Assembly (NCBI GenBank): GCA_037043015.1
Contig: CM073321.1
Location: forward strand, 21,139,001-21,203,000
DNA length: 64,000 nt
Reading direction: 5' to 3'
From: Bryum argenteum
Taxonomy: Eukaryota > Streptophyta > Bryopsida > Bryales > Bryaceae
Shown here: one piece after another, positions 1 to 12,200 of the stretch
Position numbering within the stretch: the first letter of the stretch is position 1
How the letters are laid out: every line of letters starts with the position of its first letter
Notes under the pieces: model-generated
The model's input: only the letters and a program-made list of their open reading frames with translations
Database searches by the model: none
What the model was told of the DNA's origin: nothing
Made by a program: the position numbers and the translations under genes

Positions 1-36
1 AACCCAAAACGGCGATACTCATACTCCGAAGTCATA

Positions 37-2395
37 TTGAAGCAGATGAAGGGTGTGTTTGTAGATTGCTACAGCTCTAACGACTGGCTGGAGCGCTGCA
101 AGAGGAAGACCATTGTGAAGCGCGTGATTCACAACATGCGCCCTGACTTAATGTTGTTCAGCACGAGTAGGGACTTCAGGAAGGAGAGCTGGAAGAAATT
201 CAAGACCGATTTCAAGATAACGCCAGCTACACTGAACGTTCTGATCACGAACTCCGGGGAGTCCTTCTTTACGCTGGCAAAATTCCCCAGCAACAAGAAC
301 AAGTCCGTGGAGCAATTCTCGCCGTATGCAGCAGAATTCTTCAGAGTCTTCCTCGCCAACAAGGGGAAGTTTCAGGTTCCAAGGGGCGAGGCACACTTCA
401 AGGCCTACAACCTGGAGGACGATATGCTAGGGGAATGGCACGGTGACTCTTGGAATGAATTATCTTACAAGAGAATCAAGGTTGGAATAATGGACTTCCA
501 TAATCTCCCCGGAGGACAGGAGGTATCACCTTCATCGAGCTCGTCATCAGGCTCGTACTTTTACAACGTCCTCCAAGTCCTGAAGTCTATCACGGACCGG
601 GTGGTAATTGAAATCCCCGTTTGGGTTTGGATCTGCGGAAGTAGGGATGCTGAGGCGAAGATCAAGAATCACCTCGATAGTTGCGAGTTCGGAAACAACT
701 ACAAGATAGAGTATGCGGAATATGTTCCGGCTCCATATGAGCGACTCAAGGACCAAACCCTGTCGACCAAGAAGGCCAAGGATCATGTCCAGATCCTCTT
801 CTTGTTTCGTAAATCGCAAAAATTGAAGATTTCAAACCTCTTGAAGTTCTTCCCGGCCCCCGACACTCCACAGTTCAACATCTGCGGGAGATACAACGAA
901 CTCGAGTACCGTATTTATAATACAGAATTGAGGATGGAGTTTAACCTTAAGCTGCTTGATCTCTTCTGCAAGGAAGGGGATGCGATCCTCAGTGTTTTTG
1001 GAGGCGGGAAGCTCTACTGTGCGGCCTGGGTAAAGACATCTATATATTTCAACCCGATTCGAGTTGAATAGTTCGTCTTGACTTCGTTGCTTTTTAAGCT
1101 AGTTGTATTTAATTGGAGTCGAGTTCAGTGCGCACTTCAGTGTCCAGGGATCATTTCACACTAACTTGGATTCTATTCAACTCGACTCGAGTTGAATGGA
1201 TTATTAAGTCTGCTACAAAACCTTGTTCTTACATGCGTTCTTATATTTAACTCGACTCGAGTTGAATGTGATGTTCGAAGGCGCTTAGAGTTCATATTTG
1301 GTATTCAACTCGACTCGAGTTGAATGCGCACAACAGAGTAGTATTGTAGTGCTTTCACACGCCAGCTCCGTTTCAACTCGATTCGAGTTGAAACGTATAA
1401 ATGATTGACATTGTCATCTCCTGACATGTCTACTCGCAGATGTGTACGCTGATGAATTACACGATCAACTCCAGCGACGAGCACGACAAAGTTGTCAAAC
1501 TTTCGATGGAAGTCTTCAACTTGGATCGTCGAGATTTCAAAGGTGGGTACCCGATTGGTGAGGCTTCCGGATCCAAGGAGAGACTGGAAACACCACCACC
1601 CCCCATGAAGGCCGAGAAGGGGAAGGCAAAAAGAAAAGGCAGGGCAGTAGAGGTACCACTTGATGTGAATGATCCAAGACCGATAGTAATCGGGTCAAGT
1701 GACGACGATGACGATCCTAACCAACATGTTGAGGCCTACGGATCCCAACTCCCGATAATGTTCCAAACTGGACAAGGCTCATCTTCTCATCTTCCTCATC
1801 TCCAAGAACAAGGCTTCTCCGTTAGGTCTCTTTCGGCTTCCACGCCATCGCCTCAGAAGAGGAGAAGGGAGTCACTATCCGTTGACACTCTAATGGAAAG
1901 GCTCGTCAGAATGCAGGAGGAGTAGGCGCGACAAAGGGTCAAAGTTGAAGCAATGCTTGCTCGAGAGCGCGAGGATCGCAGACTCCAGAGTCTAGAGGAT
2001 GAGTAACGATGGAGCGTAATAATGTCTGAGGCCTTCGCGAGAATACTTGGGGTAGTAGTCCAAGCAATTTCGCACCTCAATTCAAAGCCGCACGTCACCC
2101 TCGATCCAAGTCATAGTGAACCTCTGCTCCTGACTCACGGGCCCACTCAATCTTCCGACAGTGGTGCAGCTCAACATGCATCTCCTTGACGTTCCCTCCA
2201 AGGACGCCTTCTGAGTCAACTGCAGCTCCCTCACCTGCAGGCAACATCGATCAAGTTGTTTCTAGGGATCAAGGCCCATCAAGTCGCCCCATACCATCGG
2301 ACCGAGTCGATTCGGAAAGGAAGACCATGGATGAGGAAGAGCAGATAGAGACACAGGATGAGACTCTCGATCGGGACGTTACCGAATCAGGTTGA
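37..2395 (+). pseudogene. DNA-methyltransferase-fold family gene, copy 1 (3' half)
   Basis: Two exons can be read. Exon 1 (37-1029) is open for 331 codons, starts right at the window edge and is probably only the 3' part of a longer gene. It ends at W|gtaaag. Exon 2 starts at 1440 after gcag and continues in the same frame. The stretch LLDLFCKEGDAILSVFGGGK (about 955-1014) has the layout of motif X/I of class-beta DNA methyltransferases, where FxGxG binds S-adenosylmethionine. Upstream, KVGIMDFHNLPGG (about 480-516) sits where the catalytic (D/N)PPY box should be but lacks its residues, so the enzyme is probably inactive. Exon 2 encodes an acidic patch with DDDDD, a basic KRRR run and a helical, charged stretch rich in R and E. 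The frame of this C-terminal part has a few in-frame stops. The methyltransferase call is inference from fold motifs. A related, longer copy lies at 37.4-32.2 kb. Confidence 0.55.
1048..1393. repeat. Array of five palindromes inside an intron
   Basis: Five copies of a palindrome with arms TTCAACTCGA and TCGAGTTGAA round one central base lie at 1048-1068 (imperfect), 1175-1197, 1245-1267, 1303-1325 and 1371-1393. The copy at 1175 has perfect 11-base arms; the others carry zero to three mismatches. Spacing among the last four is 70, 58 and 68 bases, and the sequence between copies is not repeated. All five fall within the predicted intron 1030-1439. Confidence 0.9.
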
Positions 2396-2415
2396 ACTCC
2401 ACGATCTAGTCTTTC

Positions 2416-2438
2416 ATTTAACTCGACTTCAGTTGAAC
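2416..2438. repeat. Diverged copy of the TTCAACTCGA palindrome
   Basis: The same palindrome as in the 1048-1393 array recurs here with mismatches in the right arm, about 20 bases after the stop codon of the methyltransferase-like gene. Confidence 0.7.
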
Positions 2439-2567
2439 TTCTCCTTCGATTAATAGAAGTTCGCCTGTAGAAGCCTTCAACAGTTGTTGATAGCTTGATA
2501 TATATATTCCCCTAGAACAGTTTTTTTAGATTGGACTTGGTGTTCATCGTGTAAATACTTTTTGTAA

Positions 2568-4911
2568 ATGACGCTCATTTTTGAACGCAGAGTTTGGAAT
2601 ACAATCATTTTTTCTTACAGATTTTCTCCCTCTGATTTCTACGCAGGCTCTATTGATTTGCAAAGTGTTCTGAATGTTTGTTTGTCTCATGACGTCCCCC
2701 CTATGGAAGACACTAGTTCTATGAGTCCGTTTCATGGTGAGCCAAGTAACACGGCGCAAGATGATCACAATGAAGGTCAAATTCCGGATTCAATCATGCT
2801 CGAGGTTCACATTCCTCTTCCATCCTCGACCGTTGTATGAGATTCACAAACAGCTGAAACTCAATCAGATACGCCGGTATGCTGTTCCTATACCAAAATC
2901 TCATTTTCATTCAATCCTTTCTTTATTAGGTCGGTGTGATCGTATTGTTTGGATTTGGGATTTCTTAGTCTTATAGCAATGGTCAGTCTCGAAATGTGGC
3001 AGTGCAGTACTTAACTGTCAACAGATTTGTCTGCCCCCCTTCTAAACAGGGGATGAGTCATTCGCACATTCCGGTAGTTGTAGCCGTGGAGGATATCCCT
3101 CGTCTTATTCCTTCAAGGGTGCCATGGAAGTGGCTCAATGTCATTCTGGACTTGAATGGTATTCTCTGTGTCTGCAAGGAGGAGAGATTTATGCCAAAGG
3201 ACCAAGTTTACAACATGGTCGCGAGTGCACATTCCTTTGTCCTACCCGCTCCGATTGGTCCTAAGGTTGTTTTCGTTCGGCCCTTCTGCCTTGATTTTCT
3301 TCGTGAGTTGAGTGAAGTTGCATACGTCTCCGTATGGAGTTCGATGGTTCATGCGACCACGAAGTCCATATGTGACTACTTGTTCCGAGGTGTGCCATCC
3401 CCATACTTTGTTTGGGGCGGAACTCATATGAGGTTGTCAAGGTTCGTGGACCACGGAATAAGTTGTCCAACTTCAAGTTGAAGGGGACTAATAAGGATCT
3501 CTTCCTCAAACCACTGGATATGCTTTTCAATGGTCTAAATTCAAAGTTTAATGACCATGAAACGATCATCATCGACGATAGCCGTGAGAAGCACGTCGTG
3601 AATGAACCAGAGAATGTCGTACCGCCAGTCTTGTGGTCAGAGCATGATGTATCTGACAGATTCTTGGTGGACGAGCTCCTCCCATGGATTCAACGTCTAC
3701 ATCAAAGCCGCGGTCAGAGCTTGTTGTCTTTCCGTAGGGTAGACAACATTGGGCGTAGACTGCTTTCTGAAGAGCTCAATACTTCAGTATACGAAGAGCT
3801 TCTTAACGCCGTAGAGGCTTCTAGGAAGCTAGTGAATGATTTGGCTAGTTAACCATGATTGGTCTTACCAGACATGATTCAAATTTGCCATGTATATTGT
3901 GTAGATTATAATAAATGATTTCAATAATAGTGTCTCCTCTCGGACTGATTTCATTTCAGAGCGGGCTTGTGTACGACCTTTCATTTTATTGTAGTATTTG
4001 ATGGTGCTAGTTCTCTCAGCATTGATTTAACTCGAGTCGAGCTGATTTGGCTATATCATATTGCATATCATCCTTGTTGATGATTCCTCTAAAATGAATT
4101 TGTATCCAGGTGTCCAATTTTGTCTCGGTTTCGGACAATAATCTTGATTTCCGTTGCGCTGCTTCTGCTGATTCGATTTTGGACTACGGGCAATACACAA
4201 TTTCGCAGAGTGGAATGGGCCATATAATGTACTCAGCAGCTACTGCACAATCAACTATGGACTACTCGACAATGGCAATCAATGATGGTGTTGTGGATAG
4301 TCCTCCTTTTGGCGGTAAACGACCACACTCTGCATGTTCTCCTTCCCTGCTGAAGAACCGTACCATGATAGACGAATTAAGTCGAGGTGGCGCTCCGCAA
4401 AGAAAGCTTTTTGATGATTTTGAGTTAGTTGAGGATGCACTTCCGGTACAGGTATGTAATACGTGAAGCAGTTCATCTATGAGTTTTTCTTAGTTTTTAA
4501 CTTCAATTGTAGTTTGATTTACTTACATTTCTCTATCTATTTTCATGGACTTAGGCGACAACTGCAGCAGTCGTGCCCATATCGGTCATCTTTGAGTCCC
4601 CGGCTCTTCGTGTATCACCTCATAAGGCATCGTCGCTGAAAATATCTCGTGGAACGACGACACATTCTCTCTCTACGCCTTGTCCATTGAAGTCTTTGGA
4701 GCCGGCAGCAGAACTTGGAGACTGCATGACAGAACTAATGGGGCCATCTAAACCGTCTGTTGCCCACGCTGTTGATACCTCGTGTTTGCCCTTCCATACT
4801 ATGCGCCCGCCATTACACGAGGGTCACTGCCGGACTCAATCACACGATGGATTTCAGCTCGGAGTTACTTGTCCTCCAGTTCGTGATGCATTGGAGCAAC
4901 GGATTTTGTAG
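2568..4911 (+). pseudogene. FCP1/NIF-type HAD phosphatase-like gene, copy 1
   Basis: The segment 2996-3849 encodes an NLI-interacting-factor (NIF/FCP1) fold, a HAD family whose members dephosphorylate Ser/Thr sites such as the RNA polymerase II C-terminal domain. LNVILDLNGILC (about 3140-3175) is the DxDx(T/V) nucleophile box with the second Asp replaced by Asn, as in many plant NIF-like proteins. VFVRPFCLDFLREL and YVSVWSSM follow, then TIIIDDSREK (about 3566-3595), the usual NIF DDS box. The frame changes near 3415, by a one-base shift or a tiny splice. Further exons: a possible acidic one before 2840; 4111-4452, opening after tccag and closing at CAG|gtatgt, with MDYSTMAINDGVVDSP; and 4558-4911, Ser/Pro rich. 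Loss of the second Asp argues against normal catalysis. A decayed relative with the same tail motif lies at 18.6-16.8 kb on the minus strand. Confidence 0.6.
4025..4047. repeat. Most diverged copy of the TTCAACTCGA palindrome
   Basis: ATTTAACTCGA followed by GTCGAGCTGATT matches the palindrome family with several changes. It lies in the apparent intron before the 4111 exon of the HAD-phosphatase-like gene. Confidence 0.55.
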
Positions 4912-5361
4912 CTTCAAAGACGTGAAAATTCAAGTTCGCGTTCGTCACCATACACAAGCTACAGTCGTGGACCAGAAGTGTAGAAGGCACTAGCTGAAAT
5001 TCGAAGCCGTTCGCACTTGTGATACGGCAACAGTCTTGATATGATTTAGAGGACATTAATTGGCGTAGTTCTTCATGGGTAGCCCACGTTCAACACGATA
5101 CTGTATTGTTCTATTGGTATAGAAATATCGTATTCACCATCGTACATTCAGATCATTCATATGTGACTAGAGCTCGCATTTATATCTGGATGAACATATT
5201 TCCTTTGACGTGGTCAATTGGTGTATACAATTTCTATAAATAAACACACATTCATGCATATTTCATTCTGGTGTACAATTATTCATCCATCTATATCTAC
5301 TTTATACCATTTTCAACGGCCTATTTGGATTTTATCATTACTTCTGGGACTCAACAATACT

Positions 5362-5394
5362 CTCATTATTGAGAGATACTCTCAAAATAATGAA
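5362..5394. repeat. Short AT-rich hairpin
   Basis: TCATTATTGAGAG and CTCTCAAAATAATGA face each other across a three-base loop. The interval 4912-5400 otherwise holds nothing I recognise. Confidence 0.5.
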
Positions 5395-5409
5395 TATGGT
5401 GTTGGAGTA

Positions 5410-5861
5410 ATCCGAGGAAGAGGATGATCACGAAGAAGATGAGGAAGGAGAAGCCGGATGGAAAACCCATGTCCGGCCTGGAACGAGCGCTGCAAGGGTC
5501 AAGAGGAAGTTTACACTCCGAGTTGCCATCCTGTGGGTTGGAGGTGGCCTGGGCGGGGTGACCTCACCCGCCACCGGTGCTGGAACTGCTTCCCTTGGCC
5601 TCAAGATGGCTAGTGCTCATGCATTGGTTCCTGGCGCTCCCGGACATGGGGATCTTGGGCTCGGCCTCCGAGATCCATGTCCCCCCTAGTCGTGGTGGCC
5701 CTGGTGGCATTGGTGGTGGCGAAACTCCTACTCCGGGGGCCAGTGCCGCATTGAGGACCGTGGCAGCTGCGAGGACTCCGTCTGCGGAGATTGCTTCACT
5801 CGGAAAGAGGTCCCGCCTCTTCTCCATGGCCAACCGGAGGTGGGTGATTCCCCCGGGTTGA
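5410..5861 (+). other. Unrecognised GC-rich coding-like stretch, acidic then Gly/Pro rich
   Basis: Base composition changes sharply here from AT-rich to GC-rich. One plus-strand frame starts with an acidic run of Glu and Asp, then GWKTHVRPGTSAARVKRK, then a Gly-rich stretch with PGAPGHGDLG and SRGGPGGIGGG. The last part ends at a stop at 5859-5861, but frames change inside. I do not recognise a family. It could be a fragment of a transposon gene. Confidence 0.3.
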
Positions 5862-5882
5862 GGCACTCAAAGTGGGCGTACA

Positions 5883-6345
5883 AGTGCTACTAGAAAGGCT
5901 TCAGAGAACAGCTCTTCTTGCTGGTAGTCATGTACATAGCTCGGGTGACCATGTCTTTGATGATATGTCCCCATCGGATCCTCTGCCTGCTCCTATAAGA
6001 GTCCATGATGGCCTTCAAGAGTAAGTTGGTGATAAGCGCTTGCTACTTCGATTTGAGGATGGGCGCCATGATCCTCAATAGGCGGCGTTCCCCGGCAACG
6101 ATGTAGTCCGCCACCCGGCACCCATTGTGCTTGTGCGCCGGGTTGTAGAACATGTCGCTCAGCAACAGATCGTTTTTCACCTGGATGTACCATGTAGGAG
6201 AATCCGAGAAGCCGTAGGTAGCTAGCCGGTAGCTCTCCTCCTAAAACTCCAGTTTTGTACGGACTAGGTTGTCCGCGAAGTGTAGCGGGTCCTGTCTAGT
6301 GAAGGCCTCCTCGATGATGTCTGCATCATCTTTGTCCCAGGCAAC
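5883..6345 (-). pseudogene. Unrecognised minus-strand coding-like fragment
   Basis: Read on the minus strand from 6345, a nearly continuous frame has the composition of real protein: WDKDDADIIEEAFTRQDPL, then YGFSDSPTWYIQVKNDLL, LLSDMFYNPAHKHNGCRV and IVAGERRLLRIMAPILKSK. Only a few stops interrupt it over about 150 codons. I cannot name the family. The GC content matches the stretch at 5410-5861, so both may belong to one decayed element. Confidence 0.35.
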
Positions 6346-6520
6346 TTAGTGCACTAACCATACCCGGCCTAGGCTGACCCGGCCCAGGCTGATCCGGACC
6401 CGGACCATACCCGGCAGACCTGGACCGGGTTTGTGACTTTGTGTCCGGGGTCGAGCGTCTCCGGGCTAGGCCCTGTCCGGATTTTGAGCTGCCGGCGTAA
6501 AGGCAGACATAACTGGAGCC
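6346..6520. repeat. CCGG-rich low-complexity block
   Basis: Short degenerate units based on CCCGGCC and CCGGACC repeat here without a fixed period. No coding potential is evident. Confidence 0.5.
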
Positions 6521-6539
6521 TATCATCTAAGTTCTATTT

Positions 6540-7111
6540 GGGAGTAGCCGGATAGGCAGGTTTCTAGCTAACTCATCTTTATCTTGTCTTTACCTAGATA
6601 GGTTGATGTATAAGTCTTTATTCCTTAGTGATTCCTACTCCTAACTACTATCCGGACCCAAGTTAACTAAGTGCTGGAAATCAGGGTTTGACAACGAGTC
6701 TAGGACTCTAATCTTGCCAAATAGATATCCGACCTGTTGACCCTATCAGGTATCAACTATCGGATCTATACATGTCTGGTATAGACTAGACTAAGAATAA
6801 CCTAGCAAATATGCTATGAATATTCCGTTAATACCGTCGGATCTTGATAGTTGAGAATGCGCTATGTAGCCTCTATGTAAACACCATCTAGTCGACCTAA
6901 TATCAATGAGAGGAAAATGACAATGACTTCCTAGAAAGTCAACTAGCGGCTCATGACGACCGTATCGTCAATAGAACTCGATTATTATGGCGAGGGCGCC
7001 TATTATTGTGAGCTACGATTGCTTTTATCTATAGGCGCAGGAACTTGCACTTGAAATAATGGCTTAGGTGGGGCAATTAGCCCAAAGATACTACTTGCAT
7101 ATAAGTAAAAA

Positions 7112-7165
<54 letters not shown>

Positions 7166-8526
7166 TAGTTTGGCTCCACGGCGTTGCTACATGTATCTAG
7201 ATTCTAGTTTTTTGGGCCATAAATACATTAAAGTCCAATATCTTAGAATTTGGAAACTCGATTCGCGATCCAATCGCTGTTGCACCTCTACATTGAAATT
7301 TGGTCTCTACAACAACGCATGCCCCTCTATCTGTTCGGCAATCTCCAAGATCATAATGTTGTTCACTCATTGACTCCCACACTCGCATTAAAAACAAACT
7401 ACATGTCTCTCTCTCTCTCTATATATATATATGTAAAGTTTAGAGATATAAAACAAAAAAATGGTCAAAGTACTCATTTCTTTTTGTAATTGTGTCAGTA
7501 AAAAAGGTCTCCAAAATGAAGATGTATTACTTAGTTATAAAGTCCAACTCTACATTTGATAAATCAGAAAACACTATTTCTGCAAAAACCAAATGAAATA
7601 CTATCATAATTTCAAAATGAAATTGACAGAGGAATAGAGTAGACTATTTTAATGCAAGGTATGAACTCTAAATTTACTTAAATTTATTTGAATAGGTGAT
7701 TTATCAAACTACAAAGACAATCATCCATGTAGAGCTGCGTGAATGATACAATTCCAACCCAATGCAAGTAAGATAGAAATTTTAAAATTGCTCAAAGTCT
7801 ACATTAATTTATTTTTTTCAAGAGGAGACTGCTTTAAAGTACTTTTGTTATTGAGGTTGAATTAATAAAGTCAAAAATTCACAAATACAGTTTGGAGTAT
7901 GGAGCTAATATTAAAGAAATATGTGATATATGGGAACGATTTTGATCTAAGTTTGTAATTGTTTGTAGATAGATTTTTTGTATATTACAAATATGTCAAT
8001 GAGAATAAGAAAGTTAATAAAAGTGTTATACTAATGCGTATGTAGGTGTAAAAGTTTGACCATGTATTCACCACTACCATTCATTCCAAGACGTTTGATG
8101 TGAGAAAGTGGCTTAAAATAAATTAATATGTACAAGGTTAAATGTTTAACTTTCCTAATGATTTTGATAATGATTTTGATTATTAAAACTTTGATGTGTT
8201 ATAAAAAGATTGTTTTGGACAGTGGTCACATAGCACATACTAAAATGAAAAGAATGCTCCAACAATGAAGACTTATTCAACCACGCTTATTTTTTTAAAC
8301 AATTTTTGTAAACAACCTATTCATCTCCACAAGTCAGAAAGTATAAAAATATCTTTCATACTCCATCCATATCTTTGATAACTTCCTTGAAAATTTTAGA
8401 AAAATGACAAAATACCTTTGAAGTGGAAGTGAAAAAATTGAGAAAAAAACACTTCAACTGGTGCAAATTCGAGCACCTTACTGTGTTTGTGGGAAATGAG
8501 ACGCTCAACAATTAGTTTCATAGAGG
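6540..8526. other. AT-rich non-coding sequence with microsatellites
   Basis: No gene is recognisable. The interval holds a (TA)n run at about 7115-7164 and a smaller CT/TA run at about 7406-7432. Open frames crossing the TA run are artefacts of the repeat. Confidence 0.6.
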
Positions 8527-8529
8527 TAA

Positions 8530-8841
8530 GGGCCACTTTATACAGAGGCCTGGGCCGGCTGGAGGCTGGGCCGGATTCGACAATTAGGGCTTGGGCCCAA
8601 GTTGGGGAGTTCGGGACTTGGTAAACCTTGTCCCAATTGCATCACTTGAGCTCGAACATTTTGGCGCCAAAACAGTGCCACATGAGATGCCACATAGGAT
8701 AAAGTGAAGTTTTGGTCGGGCCCTAGTCGGGTCCTAGTATAAAGCCCTTGGGCCCAATTTGAAAAAATCGAGCCATCCTATCGGTTGAAATTTGAAGAAT
8801 TCTGGCCGGCCCTCTATCCGGCCCCAACTATAAAGTGGCCC
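8530..8841. mobile_element. Tourist-like MITE (PIF/Harbinger type)
   Basis: A 312-base element is bounded by a perfect 13-base terminal inverted repeat, GGGCCACTTTATA at the left and its complement at the right. It is flanked on both sides by TAA (8527-8529 and 8842-8844), the three-base target duplication typical of PIF/Harbinger. GGCC-rich sub-terminal sequence continues the inverted symmetry imperfectly. No transposase is encoded, so it must have been moved in trans. Intact ends and duplication suggest a fairly recent insertion. Confidence 0.8.
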
Positions 8842-9218
8842 TAAGTTCTAAGTTTAAAGGTTGGCTTGGGTGCTCAGCTTGAGAATAAAACATGCGCTAA
8901 ATGACAATAAACGCGAGCTCGAAATTACATATTATATTAGAGTCTGACATTGCTCCCGATGGCTAGTCCAGACGCTGGTACAAGAAGCCACAGTATGATC
9001 GAGCCTCGACGGAGCAGGTGGGGACAGGCAGTGGGCAGAGGAGGCGCAAGTCTCAAGGCCAGCGAGGGCCATAAGTTGAGGAGCTCCATTTTTGCGCAGT
9101 AATGGCAGATGATGCGGCTTCGTCGTTTGATTCACCTCCTCCGTCGCTTTACTCGTCGTCTTTAGCATGCTCATCGTACAGGTGCACTACACTTACACCA
9201 CTTTCCGTGTGACCACGA

Positions 9219-12200
9219 ATGAAATTCAATGTGGCAACGGCTCTTCTCGGGACTTGCAGGCAGGAGATGCATGGGAGTAAGAATAATGTGGATCTTACCG
9301 AGCGAGCCCGAGCTGCCGTCTATGCTGGGCCTCCTCGCCGGACCATCGGCAACGACGACGCCATCTTCGACCATGATGACCCCAAAATCAAAGAGGTGGT
9401 TACCGTATTTCACTCTTGATTGGTTGTATCATGAAGATAGTGATGGAAAGGTTAAAAGTTGTTCATAGTGCAACCACCGCTGTCAATCATGTTGATTTTA
9501 AATTTATCATATGCTTCGTCCTTAATCTGTACATATGCTTGTTGCAGATACTCATAATATTATATGCTTTCCTCACTTCATCACTACAAGTACAACTCTT
9601 GACAATGTAAATCACTCTCAGAGTGCGATAGGCTTTTACAACCTACTAATTTACATCAGTTTCGCACGACTGCATCTTCAATCTTTTGATGTTCGTATCG
9701 TGTTTATTGTATCGTGATGAGTGACGAGCGCGTACACGACCGCAGGATGTTGTGCGAATGATAGTGCAGTACCTTCAGGACGAAGGTTATGCTGCATCTA
9801 TCATGACAATACAGGACGAAGCAAGTGTACACTTTACGGAAACTCTGCGAAATCGATCACATTTTAAGCGCATCAAGACAGCTATCTTAGGTACATTTGC
9901 CCTTTTCAACTGTTAGTTCGCAGTTGGTTTGTTCTCAGATGTACATCAGTTCCTGTGCTAATTTCTTGGCTTTGGTCAGATGGCGAGTGGGTGGAGATGG
10001 AGAAGTTGGTTCAGAAAACGCCTCTTAAAGATCACAAGCACTTTCTGTACTCTGTCTACAAGCAGCAGTATCTTGAGCTAATCGAGCAGCTGGAGTATCA
10101 GAAAGTATGTAACTCGACTGAGTAGCACTTTTGTTCGTTTTGTACTGAATTTGAGACTATTTCCCTTATTCTTGTGCGTCACACTTGGTGTAGGCATTTG
10201 CATTGTTAACCAAGAGATTGAAGCCGCTGGAGCAGTTGGGAAGCTCGCACAACGAGTTTAAGGACTTGTGCTACCTTCTTACCTGCAAGTCTATCCAAGA
10301 TGCTGCATTTTACACGAGCTGGGAAGGGGTCGCAAGTTCTCGGTACTATTTATTTGCTGAACGACCTCTCTTTTTGCTTTGTAAGTGGTACGATTGGTAT
10401 ACGTGCCATATTTTGTTATCTTTGTTTGTGTGGTATACTTTTTTGTTAAAAGAAAGGCAGAAGTGCTGAGCTTGGTCAGTGTTTTCTGAATAGGTAGTGG
10501 AGAATTTGATTTGACTTCGTTCCTCCTTCTGTGTGTGTGGGTTCTGAATGCCTCGCAGAGAGAAGCTCGTGGATCAGTTTTCCTCTATGCTGGAGATTGA
10601 AAATAATGATGTTGCAGGTGTGATTCGTGAATGGAATTCCTTACGAGTTGAGTTTAATCAATGTGACGAGATGTCTTTATTTGCTTGACAAGTTCCGAAA
10701 AAAGTTATTTTCAAAGGAGGTGACCTCTGTCATGATCGAGTCGTGTAGGGGTTCAACTTGGATCATAGTCATTTTATTTCAGCCGAGGTCTTGATGGCCT
10801 AAACTCAGCGTTGAGATGCTCAGATGAGTTGACGGGAAGTTAACTGGGGCAGCCCATTGCCCTTCTTTAATGCGATGTGGCATGAACTGGCTTGAGTTTC
10901 TTCAGGATCTTGTATCTGTTTACCTTTGCTTTGTGTTGCCTCACATTTTCTTGCAACAGTATGTTGTGATATTAATTGTGGCGATTTTAAACAGTATCAA
11001 GACATGAGTTGCAACCACAGAGGCTGCTTCATCTGCTAAAACAGGCAGTACGATACCAGATCGAGTTCAGTAGATATCACCCGAAAGTTGTTCCTAGTGT
11101 CCCCACGTAAATACTTCTTCCTGGAAGCTTGACCTCATTCTTTACATGCTTCATTTTGACAGGATCCCTTGCATGTACTATTGTATCGTATTTCTATTTT
11201 TGATTTCTTATTAGTAAGATATTTTAGTGACGTCTTGGTAAACTTGATATAATCGAGATGAGTGGGTTACTGTGAATTATTAGGGTGCAATAAGCACGGC
11301 GCGTTAACCTGAGGATATCTTCCATTCCAACTCATGTGTGGGAAAAGCTGGTTCCGGCAGATTGCTCGAGGATTACACATGCTTTGTTCTTCCCAATGCG
11401 TTGAGAAACACATTGCGTGGACATCGCAGCAATGTCAAGTATGTCAATTGTATGCTCTACGGCATTCAGTTCAGTTCGTGCAATGCAATGGTAGTGCCTA
11501 GAGTAGGGACTGCGGGGCCTGGAATCTTATGCATTTGGAGCGTTGATTACGGCAGATGCGTGGAATTTGTCGGAGAGGAAGGCACGCAAATCCTTTCTGG
11601 TTCAAGGTGTAGTTTTCTTCAACTTGACATACATACGCAACTAATGTCTCACAGGCTCACTGGATCTGGTAATCTACGTCATGCAGTGTACTAATCTCTG
11701 AAATGTTCACTGGTTTCGGATGAAATATGTTAGATTACATGACCTCTGCCGCTATGAAAAGCACGAGCCGTAGAAATCGTTTGAGGATCTGGATCGAATG
11801 ATCGGATTTTAAACTTTTTGTAGTGTCGAGTTTTGAGAATAGTCACTGAAGTATAAGAATTGTGTTCTTGAGAAGGTACTTTTTAGAATTTTGATTTCGG
11901 AGCATTTATAGAAGTGCATATTCTAGTTTCTAAATGCTAGGATTCCTGTAACTTGGTTATAAAAAGAGGAGAAATTGTTCCTCAAAACCTTCTGATGGGA
12001 TGCAAAGAGGTGGATAGAGGACGCAATCATGTATTTAGGCAAGCAGGCTGAGCAGTGGTTTTTGTTACTGCTATGCAGTGACAATACGTTGAGAGTATGG
12101 GATGTGGAAGATGGTCGCTGTATACGAGTTTTAGGTGATGGAGAGCTCGGCAGCGGAGGGGGTCATACATCTCGAATTTGGGATGTAACTTCTAGTACTA

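Noticed and set aside
7068-7373. Open frame with a long Tyr-Ile run
   Set aside because: Produced by the (TA)n microsatellite.
8932-9413. Minus-strand open frames opposite the first exon of the WD40 gene
   Set aside because: No motif, and one overlaps a plus-strand exon that splices cleanly; treated as shadows.
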